Of a stretch of DNA of 64,000 nt, positions 23,728-33,909 are shown piece after piece (position 1 is the stretch's first letter; each line of letters begins with the position of its first letter). The translations under genes and the position numbers were made by a program. Below the pieces are notes generated by a model, which worked only from the letters and a program-made list of their open reading frames with translations, did not search any database and had not been told where the DNA came from. The stretch is from Poa pratensis (Eukaryota > Streptophyta > Magnoliopsida > Poales > Poaceae). The stretch lies in NCBI GenBank assembly GCA_947311845.1, contig CAMZMU010000060.1:1134357-1198356 (forward strand), read 5' to 3'.

Positions 23728-24561
23728 ATGACAAAGAAGAGAAAAGGAAAGGCAGCCTTGGAGTTCCTGCGGTACCCCGGCCTCGGTTTCATTCTTGACG
23801 AGTCCTCGCCGGCACCTGCCGCTAAAGATCGCGCCTTCGGAGTCCACTTCGTCCCTCCAGCCGCTTATGTCAGCTCTCTGGTCAGCAAGGGAAGACCTGA
23901 GGAAGGTGCCACAAACATTGATGTCCCTCTTTCCCCATGGACGCATGGAGTGAAGGAGGAACTCTGTTCCGACGCACCGACCACAGTGCTGCTTTCGGAG
24001 GAGGAAAACCTCGACCAAGATACAAAAAGCGAGCCTCGGCAAGAAGATCCTCTCATCTACGTGCCCCAAGAACTCCAGATTCCTCTGCGCAAAGATGGCC
24101 AGCCTGGAGTGTGGTGCATGTACCACAGATCTGACCGGCAAAGTCTGGAAGATTGCCGACAGTTCAACGACATCTAGATACGCCAGAAGAACGGTGATTG
24201 TTATTCATGCGGAGACCCAGGACATATCAGCCGAGATTGCCCTCTCAATAAGAAGTCCAAGAAAGCCAAGAGGAGTGCCACAGCTGGGGTTCCTCAAAAG
24301 GGAAGATCATTCCGGACCTTTGCCAATGCATCCACCCAGACTGAAGAGCTCCCGGAACCTTGCTTACTACCGGCGCCCCCACAGATACAAAGCAGTCAAG
24401 GGCAAACTGCAACTAGCTGGGATCAAACCTTTATCTGCGGGGACGTGGCCCATGGAGAATGGGTTCTCCCGGGTCACATCATCACAATACAGCCTGGACC
24501 AAGTGGACCCCCTCAGAAGTACCGGATTGCTAAGTGGCTAGCATCAGGATCCCGCGAGTAA
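23728..24561 (+). pseudogene. gag-like ORF with CCHC zinc knuckle, interrupted by one stop
   Basis: The frame from ATG 23728 (MTKKRKGKAALEFLRYPG) runs to a TAG at 24175-24177 and continues in the same frame to TAA at 24559-24561. After the stop comes a retroviral-type zinc knuckle, CYSCGDPGHISRDC (24199-24240, C-X2-C-X4-H-X4-C), which binds RNA in gag proteins. The predicted protein of about 277 residues is short for a Gypsy gag and lacks a clear capsid part, so it is probably a shortened nucleocapsid-like protein. The single in-frame stop could be a point mutation or a read-through stop. Confidence 0.65.
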
Positions 24562-25352
24562 AGCAGCTTCAGGGTTTCTGGATCGGCACGAGCCAGCCAG
24601 ATTGCTGGATCACCAAACAAGGAACATCCGGGTCCAGGAAACTAAGACAACCGTGGGGTCTCCGGACCAGCGTCTCTGATACGCCAGCAAGTCGCCGGAT
24701 CACCAGTTGGGTGGTCTCCGGGTAACTCGAGCAAGTAGCACAAATGGTCTCCGGGCCGGCGCAAGCCAGCCAGTCATGCCCTTGGTCGGCATTGGAGGCT
24801 ATCTCCGTTGGAAGCCTTGTCCCCGCCAAGAATTGCTGGGCAAGGCAGAATTATGTCTAAAACATGGCATAGAAGACCCGCCTTGGCGGCAGCGCGACAT
24901 AACGATTACTGAGGTAGCCAGAAGGAGTCAAAACGCGAGCTAAGTATAAACGTGCTTGCACGGGCTTGTTCCCGGGTACATCAGTTTTATGTGCTTTGGC
25001 TAAGGCGAAAGCGGGCGTTCTCCTGGGGCAGCGCCTTCGCGATGACACTGTCAGTTTCCCTCGGGCAGTGGAGTCGTGGGCTGAGGTCCGTGCGGTCAGG
25101 AAACGGTGGGTCCTTTGGGGGTTGCGCCCTGTGTCCGCACTTCAGATCAGTCTGAGTGCCCACGGCTGGTTAGCGCTCACACCTTTGGATCCTTCCCGAG
25201 AGCGTAAAGCCTCCACGAGTACGATAAAACTTATATACTTTGGGAAGAAGTTATTTACATTCAAAAGCATGAGTTCATAAGCCAGTTGGCAATATCAGTA
25301 CAAAAGCATGGTTCACGGCCCCTGGTATTGTCCTTTTCAGGACTTCACAGGT
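24562..25352 (+). mobile_element. internal non-coding region of the 22620 element
   Basis: I see no gene here; only short ORFs with many stops in the gag frame. It lies between the gag-like frame and the end of the antisense ORF. Confidence 0.5.
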
Positions 25353-28300
25353 TCACGGGTCATCTTCTCGGGAATGGTGCTTCAAGATCTCCTCCACCTG
25401 GTGGGTCACGTTTGGAGGAAGCGGTGTCCCGGGTTCAGGCGCCTCCAGCTCGAATAGCAAGGAGAGCTGCGGGTGTCGTTGGCGAAGCGCTGTGACAAAC
25501 CGGGTCGTCACCTGCCTCACTGCCTGTTCCCCAGCAAGGCGAGTGGCTCTGCTAACCTGCTCCTTGATGCCTTTGATGAGCGAGGCCACGTACTTCAAGA
25601 ACCCGGGATAGCGGGCGAAGGAACTGCCTGTTCCCCAGCAAGGCGAGTGGCTCTGCTAACCTGCTCCTTGATGCCTTTGATGAGCGAGGCCACGTACTTC
25701 AAGAACCCGGGATAGCGGGCGAAGGAAGTGGAGTGGTCGGCCATGAGGACGGGCGGAGAAGGCACTCCCAAGTTCGTGAACTCCTTCACAATGTCCAAGG
25801 ACCCGTGGTTCATCTGGAGCAAGACGTTGTGATCATCCCGGCGGTGGTGAGCGAATCGCCGTCGCTCTTTCTCAAGTGCACCCTTCGCTTCCGCCAGCTC
25901 TACCTGCACTCCCGTCAGCTGGTTGGATACCTGCTCGTGTTGGTGCCACGCAATCTGAGCTTGGGATTTGGACGCTTCCATCGCCACACGCCCATCAGCC
26001 AGCTCCTTTGTTTCTTTCTTGCGAAGGACAGTCATGCGCGCATCTTTGTCCTTCCAGAAGTCATTTGCATCGCCAGTTCCCAGATCTTTCTTTCCATGGC
26101 GACGCGGCCAGCCGTGGCCTCTTGCTTAAACTTCTCAGCTGTTTTGAGGGCCTGTTTCTGCGCCTCAATCGTGGCCGTCATCGCCTCAACCCGGGCGGAT
26201 AAGCTATCTCTTTCGCCCCTGGCTCTCTGGAAATCCGAGAAGGCCTGTTCCCGCCTTTCCCTCTCACTCTTGAGCTCGCTCTGGAGTTTAGAGACCTGCT
26301 TGCCTAGCGACGAGGCGGCTCTGCTTTTGGCTCGAAGGTCATTTTCGACCTCGCTGTGAGCCCAGCTAGCCACGTTCTCCAGGCCTTGTTCGAAGCGGTC
26401 CTCGTCCCGCTCCATTCTGATCTGGAGCTCCTCAATGGAGCCAAGGTAGTGGCGCTCTTCATCTTCCAGCTCGGCCTCTCGTCGCTCCAGCTCTTTCTCG
26501 CGGCTGGCCACTCGCTGTTCCCAAGCATAGAGCAGCTCTTCGTCCGCCGCCAGCTTCAGTTCACAGGCGCTAAGAGCTTCCTCCCCAGAGGGAAGCCGCA
26601 GCTCGCGAGCCTGTGAGTGCTCCCCACTGCTGGAGACCGAGGGCACCAGCCGCGCCAGTTCGGCACGGGCAGAGGACAAGAACTCCGAGACATTGGAGAA
26701 TGTCTTGGAGAACCCGGGGCCTTCCTCGACTCTCCGGGTTCAGGGCAGGGGTCAGCGTTCCCGAGGGGGAGCCCCTGGGGATGCACCCGCCTGCTGTGAG
26801 TCCTCGCGGTCCGAGGGTCGCCTGGGGATCCACGTCGCGCCTCTCCCCAGGGCCTTTCGCGCCGACAGCTTCCGCCTCGTCTGCGACGATCGGAGCCACC
26901 CCTGGTCCTTGGGGCGGACTGGGGGCTCGGGGGCTCGGAGTTGCCTCCGTCGGAGGTGCCGGTGGAGCTCGACGCTTCGACGTCCTCGCCTCTCCGGGGT
27001 CGTTTGCTTGGCCACTCCGGGGTCGGGCTCCTGTGCAAGAAATGAGAATCAGAAGTCAGGACGGCGGCAGAAGAGAAGCAACTCCGCTTCCAAAGACAGT
27101 TGCCATCAAAACTTACCGGCGGGCTCTCTTCGATCCGGAGAAGCTCCATCTCTTCTGCACCAAGTCGTCAAAGAGGTCTGGCAAGGACAGGCTCTCCTCC
27201 CCTACCTCCATGTCTGCAAGGGGAGGAGGGATAGCCTCCGACACCTGATCAGACTCCTGCAACGACGGCGAGCTCGGCGGCACAGGCTGCTCTGGGAGTT
27301 CGTCACCCGGCGGGTTTGTCGCCGCCCCGGAAGGAGCGCCGGGGCCTCCGCGCCCGCAAGGTACTCCCGGAGGAGTCGCTTCGTCGCTTCGTCATCCGAA
27401 GCCCAGGTTCTTCAGGGGAAACGTCCCCGTGGGCAAGGCTTTGCCCCCTTTGCTCTCTCCTTGAGGGCTGCGTGCTTTGGGTGCGGCGGGGGCTCAATCC
27501 TGGTGGTACCCGCCACCCCGTACTCATTGCATTCCGGCATCGAAGATCGGATACCGTCGGCGGCTGGATCCTCGAACAGCGGCAAGGTCTCATCCTGGAA
27601 CTCGAAGGGCACCCATGGCAATATGTAGCCCATGGTCAGCCCAGGTGGTCTCTGTCAAGTGGAACCTGGACTGCGGAAGGCTGCCACCCACCTGAGCAAG
27701 TTCCCAGAGCGGGCGGCTCCGGAACTGCAAAGGGGCAATCCCCCTGCGAAGAAAGTCTGCCAGGATCATGGCGCCTGTCACTCCCCTTGCACGAAGCGTA
27801 GCCAGCCTGTTGATGACTGGAACCAGGGCTTCCCCTTGAGAGCTTCTCTCCTTCGAGTGTGCCAATCGCTCCGCTGGATAATATGGAGTCATCAGGTGGG
27901 GATTGGTCCCGTCAGCTTCGACAAAATACCAGTTGTGCCTCCATTCTCCAACCGAGGCCTTGGTGAATGTTTCCGGGTACTGGTGCGCCGCATCTCTCCG
28001 GAGGCAGAAAGAGACACCGCCAGCGATCCACTTGGACTTCCCCAGGCGTGGAACGAAGAAGTGGCGGAACAAGGCCACCGAGGGCATGACACCCGCAAAT
28101 GCCTCGCAGGCATAGGCAAAAGTAGCAAGCATCATCACGGCATTGGGGTGCAAGTGCAGCATATGCAATCCGTAAGCCTCCAAGATTGCTGCGAAGAACT
28201 CGGAGAACGGAGGAAGAAGGCCGACGACGGAGAAATCGTGGAAAGTAATCACCTCCCCTTCTCGTTGAGGACCGCTCCCAGGGCGCACCACCACTCCCTC

Positions 28301-28475
28301 AGTACCGCGGAAGCTCGCGGCCAGGGATTGGCGGACGCGTTGGATGGCTTCCTCTGACGCATACTCACTGGGAGAAAAGAGGGCCTGAGTCACCCTCATC
28401 GAGGCGGCGCTTCGGCCAGGGAAGCCTCCATCGCCATCTTCTCGGCGGCAGATTGCGACATCTTCCTCACTCCCG
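25353..28475 (-). pseudogene. antisense Tat-type ORF: Transposase_28-like domain plus coiled coil
   Basis: Read on the - strand from about 28475. First comes a 269-codon frame (28399-27590) with GEVITFHDFSVVGLLPPFSEFF, AYGLHMLHLHPNAVMMLATF and CEAFAGVMPSVALFRHFF. This fits the 'putative gypsy type transposon' domain (Pfam Transposase_28). Next, after likely introns, are proline/serine-rich linkers (27149-26556), then a coiled-coil part (26679-25353) with ELERREAELEDEERHYLG and KLQSELKSERERREQAF. An in-frame TGA near the start (after EAPPR) and a 104-bp duplication break it. The ORF is opposite to the LTR/gag direction, as in other Tat-lineage elements. Function is unknown. Confidence 0.7.
25520..25727 (-). 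repeat. exact 104-bp tandem duplication in the coiled-coil ORF
   Basis: 25520-25623 is repeated without visible change at 25624-25727. The unit starts 'ctgcctgttccccagcaagg'. As 104 is not divisible by three, it shifts the frame of the antisense ORF. Confidence 0.9.
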
Positions 28476-28941
28476 TCCTATCTCGCTTAGGCGGCATGGG
28501 CTGGGGGCAAGAACAAGGAACGGCGGCGGCCAAGGCGGGGGCGGCGATTGGCAAAGTCAGGGAGAAGGAGTCTCCTGGCGGCGATTTGGGGATTTCGGCG
28601 AATCTGGAGAGGTAACGGCTACAGTGGAAGCCAGTCGTGGCTTATAAGGCATCCCACACGTCACGTCGCGGCCCCATTACTCGACGGACGTGGGGATCGA
28701 GGGGGCGTGCCGATTTCTGCGCGTTTCGCCCGTTGGATTCCAAGATAAGCAAGGGGTCCGTATGAATCGCAACGTTCGCCGTGATTCAGTCAACAGGACC
28801 CGGGGGCTCGTCTCTACCTCGCCTCGGCGGGTCCCCAACAGAGCAAGGAAGACCAGGTGCCCGGGACCCACTTTGACCTATCTTTAGGCCATGGCCCCGG
28901 CAGCTGGAGCAAGAGCCGCTGGGACCATGCCCGGGGGCTAC

Positions 28942-29830
28942 TGTCGCAACAGTGGAACATGGGGTTCCCCTAGTACTGCCAAAGTGGGTCCACCCCATGT
29001 GGGCCCAAGATGAAGATGGACAAGACCAAGACTCAAGTCAAGCTGGCGGGTTCACCGTCAAGACACGCATGGCCTACGTCGACTAAGGGCTCCGGTCCTG
29101 GGGACCTTCCGGGTCCCCGAATCAAGCAAGAAGGCCAGGAAGGACCCGAGAGCCCGAGTTCCCGGTAGGAGGCCAGGCTCCCTCTCGGGTACTTCCCCAC
29201 GTCCCTGTGGATAAGCACTCCACCTCACCGCGGAAGACTTGGGAAGCAAGGCGAAGGCAGCGCGGGTGGGAAGCACGTCCCGTGGTGGTGTCAGCTCCTG
29301 TCCACCCCAAGGCGGACGCTCCCACCTAACCCAAAGGAGACGCTAGGCTGAGGAGAGGCCACGTCTCCCCTAAACTAGATGAGGAGGGTCCTTCACCCCG
29401 AAGGTCCCTCACGCCCCACACGTGACCCTGTGGCAACCCCTTAGCCTATAAAAGGAGGACCAAGGCACGAAGGAGGGGGAGGTCGAACCAAGGACGAACA
29501 CAAGCTAGAACCAGAGCAAGACTAGACTAGGGCTGCGGAGGTAGAGAGGAAGGTGATCTACTCCGGGTCAGGATCTGTCCTTCTTCTACCTCCAACCAAA
29601 ACCCTTCCGGGTACCCTGTCCGGGAGGTTCCATTGTAAACCACACTATGAAGAACTCATCAATCCAAACATGCAGGAGTTGGACTTTTAGCCTCCGGGTG
29701 GCCTGAACCTGGGTAGCTCCTTGTGTCCCTTTGGTTGCATGCTTTGATCGTGGAGAGGAGAGCTTGATCTAAACTCCACCCAAGAAGACGATTCTCAGTC
29801 TCCTTCGCGCCCCGTGCCGAACCTAAAAGG
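28942..29830 (+). repeat. 3' LTR of the 22620 Gypsy element, lacking its last 42 bp
   Basis: It repeats 22620-23500 and stops at AACCTAAAAGG. TATA box at 29447-29454. The following DNA is gag of the minus Athila-type copy in the opposite direction. Confidence 0.85.
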
Positions 29831-31436
29831 ATACAAGGGATGTCCTTCAGGATACAAGGGATCCTGAGTAGAAGCACCACCTCTAGTTCCTACTCCACAA
29901 GCATGTTTTACATTTTCTCTAGAAGCATTAACTAGCAGATCTTTTTGTACCTTAGTGAGTTGATCTATTTGAGTTTGAACCATATGGAAATGTTTAATAA
30001 GCATTTTAACATCATTAGAAGTTCTTTCCACAATATCATGCAAATTACTAATAGCTCTAAAATTTTCCATCAGATGATTCTGCACTCTCATATTAAAGTT
30101 ATCCTGCTTAACAATATAATTATCAAATCCATCTAAGCATTGATCAGGAGTTTTACAATAAGGAATATCCCTATCATCAAAATGTTGGAGAGAGTGTACC
30201 TCAACTACTGATGGGTGAGGAATTGGCTTACATAATTCTTCTATTGGTGGTAGATTCTTCACATCTTCAGATTTAATACCCTTCTCTTTAAGAGATTTCT
30301 TGGCTTCTCTCATTTCTTCATCACTTAGTTCAAGAATTCCTCTCTTCTTTGGTGTGGGTATCGGGGTCGGCTCAGGTATAGTCCAATCATCATGATTTTG
30401 GCTTATTTTATCCATTAATTCCTCAGCTTCATCTAGAGTTCTTTTCCTGAAAACACAACCAGCACAACTATCCAGGTATGTCCTAGATTCAACAGTTAGT
30501 CCATTATAGAATGTATCAAGAAGTTCATTTTTAGCTAATTGATGTCCAGGTTGAGCTCTGAGTAAAGAACAAAACCTTGCCCAAGATTTAGGTAATTTCT
30601 TGGCTTCCAATTGTTTGAAATTAAAGATTCTCTGTAAAGCAGCATGTTGAGCACTAGCAGGAAAATATTTCTGGAAGAAAGCATTAACCAAATCCATAGG
30701 ACTTTTAATGGATCCAGGAGATAAACTATTAAACCAAGTTTTAGCTTCATCTTTTAATGAGAAAGGAAAAATTTTAGTAACGAAGTAACTGCGTTTCTTA
30801 ATGTCTCAGAAAACACACTACTTAAAGTGGAAAGAATGTTCATATGTTCTACAGCACTTTCATTTTTAGCTCCTCGAAAAGGTTCTTTCTCAACAATAGA
30901 TATATGTGACAAGTCCATAGAGAAATCATAATCTTTATCTTTTATATCAATGGGAGATGTAGCAAACTTAGCTTCAGGAGACAGTTTGTAATTAACAGCA
31001 TGTCTTGCAAGAAGATTTTTAACAGCACTAGCATCTTTAGAAGCATTGCATTCTTCAATAAATTCATTATTAAGTTCAACATAAGTTTCCTCGAAATCAT
31101 CACTAGTATGATCTCTTAGTTCAGGTGAACTAACAGGTGTAATGGGACTTTCATTAGGTGTTTCACATTTTCAGTTTGTTTTGACTTAGCAATTGTAGCA
31201 TCTCGAAAAGGACCTAATGAACCACTCTCATCAATCACAGTAGAAGCATCATCAAAAATTTCAGAAGTATTTTCAGATTCAGCAGAAGTAGCAGCATGTG
31301 AAGTATGTGTATGTGGTGGTGTGACAAGTTGACTTATAACAGACGGTGAATCAAGAGCAGCAGAAGTACTCAGAGTTGTACCTCTCCTTGTAGTGGATGG
31401 CAGTATGCGAGCCTTCTTATCATGAGGTTTACCCAT
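29831..31436 (-). pseudogene. Athila-type gag, minus copy, 3' end deleted
   Basis: The start is ATG at 31436-31434 (MGKPHDKKARILPSTTRRG), just downstream of the primer site in the - direction. The central gag stretch is clear (MDLVNAFFQKYFPASAQHAA, KLPKSWARFCSLLRAQPGHQ, ELLDTFYNGL). It continues with RGILELSDEEMREAKKSLKE and QNHLMENFRAISNLHDIVER. Shifts occur near 30775 and 31165. At 29831 the frame ends in a deletion junction after YPEGHP. The plus copy (33910 onward) is the same protein. Gag forms the virus-like particle shell; this copy is broken. Confidence 0.8.
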
Positions 31437-31495
31437 GATGAATGAATTGCAGCGAACAATATCACTCTCAGGTGAGCTTATAAATAGAGCTATGC

Positions 31496-31513
31496 TCCCC
31501 GGCAACGGCGCCA
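31496..31513 (-). promoter_or_regulatory. tRNA-Asp-type primer-binding site, minus copy
   Basis: Reverse complement of TGGCGCCGTTGCCGGGGA, 11 nt from the LTR end at 31525, the same spacing as in the plus copy. Confidence 0.8.
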
Positions 31514-31524
31514 GAAAATAGTCT

Positions 31525-32387
31525 TGATGGCCCACAAGTATAGGGGATCGCAACAGTCTTCGAGGGAAATAAACCCAAATTTATTGATTCGACACAAGGG
31601 GAGCTAAAGAATATTTATAAGCCTTAACAGATGAATTGTCAGTTCAGCTGCACCTGGAAATAGACTTGCTCGACACAGTTTATCAGTAGCAACAGTTTTA
31701 TAGCAGTAGCAGTAGTGAAATAATAGCAGCAGTAAAATAAAAGCAGCAGGAATAATTGTAGTAGACAACAGGATTAAAATACTGTACGCATAGGGATGGA
31801 TGAACGGGCGTTGCATGGATAAGATAATTCATATAATAGTCAAGCGTAGGGCATTTGCAAATAGATAATAATAAAGTATCCAGGTAATAATCAATCATAG
31901 GCATGTGTTCTGTATTTAGTCGTACGTGCTCGCAATGAGAAACTTGCACAACATGTTCTGTCCTACCAGCCCGTTTCTGGTCCCGAAATAGGGTTTTCGG
32001 CGGCGGCGGAGCTCTGGAGTGTTTCTGGAAAAAGTGTCGATCCCCCTCGGATTTTAGGTCAAGGGGACTAAGTAGTCGAAAGGGGGACGTGAGGTGGTGC
32101 CGAGGTGGCCACACCACCCCCCGGCGCGGTTCAGGCCTGGCCGCGCGGGCCCATGGTGTGGGGCCCTCGTGGCCCACCTCCGTCTCGTCTTCTGGCACTG
32201 TGTGTCTTCTGGAAAAATAGGAACTTCAGGATATTTTTCGGGGATTTTCCCGAAACTTGACTTTCTGCACAAAAATAAGACACCAGGGCAATTCTGCTGA
32301 AAACAGCGTTAGTCCGTGTTAGTTGCATTCAAAACACACAAATTAGAGGTAAAACGACAGCAAAAATGTTCGGGAAAGTAGATACGT
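31525..32387 (-). repeat. 5' LTR of the minus Athila-type copy, internally deleted and end-truncated
   Basis: In the - direction it ends GGGCCATCA at 31525 and matches the plus LTR 32427-33821, except for about 530 bp missing near 31985 (between 'cgtttctggt' and 'cccgaaatag'). The outer end stops at 'gatacgttt', so the first bases (TGATACGTCC region) are missing. Confidence 0.8.
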
Positions 32388-32412
32388 TTCCAGAACAGTT
32401 TTGCTGTTGTTT
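32388..32412 (+). repeat. 25-bp copy of LTR sequence at a junction
   Basis: TTCCAGAACAGTTTTGCTGT (32388 onward) plus TGTTT is identical to 32451-32475 in the plus LTR. It sits between the truncated minus LTR and an integrase fragment. It looks like templated filler or a short invert-and-copy event. Confidence 0.7.
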
Positions 32413-32426
32413 GTGGAAAAGCTTGT
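32413..32426 (+). mobile_element. left flank of an integrase split by the 32427-41918 element
   Basis: GTGGAAAAGCTTGT encodes GKAC and continues after the insertion at 41919 as cacttacctttagaatt (HLPLELEHKAYW), the usual Athila-type integrase end. CTTGT is the 5-bp target duplication. Confidence 0.7.
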
Positions 32427-33821
32427 TGATACGTCCAAAACGTATCTACTTTCCAGAACAGTTTTGCTGTTGTTTTACCTCTAATTTGTGTGTTTCGAAT
32501 GCAACTAACACGGACTAACGCTGTTTTCAGCAGAATTGCCCTGGTGTCTTGTTTTTGTGCAGAAAGTCAAGTTTCGGGAAAATTCCCGAAAAATATCCTG
32601 GACTTCCTATTTTTCCAGAAGACACACGGAGCCAGAAGATGAGACGGAGGCAGGCCACGAGGGCCCCACACCATGGGCCCGTGCGGCCAGAGCTGAACCG
32701 CGCCAGGGGGTGGTGTGGCCGCCTCGGGCACCACCTCGCGTCCCCCTTTCGACTACTTAGTCCCCTTGACCTAAAAACCTGAGGGGGATCGACGCTTTTC
32801 CAGAAACACTCCAGAGCTCCGCCGCCACCGAAAACCCTATTTCGGGGATCAAAAACTCCGTTCTGGCACCCTGCCGAAACGGGGAATTTGAGGAGATCAT
32901 CGCCATCATCATCACCGACGCCTCTCCATCAACCATCCATGATTCCCCATCCATGTGTGAGTAATCCCCGCTGTAGGCTGAAGAGGATGGTAGGGATTGG
33001 ATGAGATCATTCATGTAATAGATATCAGATTGTTAGGGCATGGTGCCTAGTATCCGTTGTTAGTTCTTTATGTCATTGTTGCAACTTATTATGCTTAATG
33101 CTTGACACTAGGGCCCGAGTGCCATGATTTTAGATCTGAACATGTTATTGAATCATGAGGATAATTATTGTTTTAGATCATATCTGCAAGTTGTTTACAC
33201 ATATAATTGTCCGGAACCCGAGGCCCCAAAGTGACAACAATTGGGATAACCGGAGGGGATGGCTGTAATGTGAGGATCACATGTGTTCACGGAGTGTTAA
33301 TGCTTTGCTCCGGTGCATTATTAAAAGGAGCACCTTAATTACCAGTAGTTTCCCTTGAGGCCCCGCTGCAAACGGGCTGGTAGGACAGAACATGTTGTGC
33401 AAGTTTCTCATTGCGAGCACGTACGACTAAATACGGAACACATGCCTATGATTGATTATTACCTGGATACTTTATTATTATCTATCTGCAAATGCCCTAC
33501 GCTTGAGTATTATATGAATTGTCTTATCCATGCAACGCCCGTTCATCCATCCCTATGTCTACAGTATTTTAATCCTGCTGTCTACTTCAATTATTACTGC
33601 TGTTTTTATTTCACTACTGCTATTATTTCACTACTGCTACTGCTATAAAACTGTTGCTACTGATAAACTGTGTCGAGCAAGTCTATTTCCAGGTGCAGCT
33701 GAACTGACAATTCATCTGTTAAGGCTTATAAATATTCTTTGGCTCCCCTTGTGTCGAATCAATAAATTTGGGTTTTACTTCCCTCGAAAACTGTTGCGAT
33801 CCCTATACTTGTGGGTCATCA
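32427..33821 (+). repeat. 5' LTR of the 32427-41918 element
   Basis: It starts TGATACGTCCAAAACGTATC and ends GTGGGTCATCA, and is repeated at 40528-41918. Confidence 0.92.
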
Positions 33822-33832
33822 AGACTATTTTC

Positions 33833-33850
33833 TGGCGCCGTTGCCGGGGA
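33833..33850 (+). promoter_or_regulatory. tRNA-Asp-type primer-binding site, plus copy
   Basis: TGGCGCCGTTGCCGGGGA, 11 nt after the LTR end. Confidence 0.8.
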
Positions 33851-33909
33851 GCATAGCTCTATTTATACGCTCACCTAAGAGTGATATTGTTCACTGCAAA
33901 TCATTCATC

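Larger units (their letters stand above)
22620..29830 (+). mobile_element. Gypsy element without pol, inserted in Athila ORF3; 3' LTR end lost
   Basis: Two direct LTRs (22620-23542, 28942-29830) start TGTCGCAACAGTGGAACATG. The left end interrupts Athila ORF3 at the same point where the plus copy is continuous (near 37366). The 3' LTR lacks its last 42 bp and runs straight into Athila gag, so the right target duplication is lost. The inside holds a gag-like frame with a zinc knuckle (+ strand) and a large antisense ORF with a Tat-type domain (- strand). I find no protease, RT, RNase H or integrase. It is best described as a non-autonomous Tat-lineage derivative. Confidence 0.85.

Noticed and set aside
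26613..27801. Plus-strand ORFs of 160-311 codons opposite the antisense Tat ORF
   Set aside because: Shadows of the minus-strand gene, rich in Arg, Ser and Gly, with no recognisable fold.
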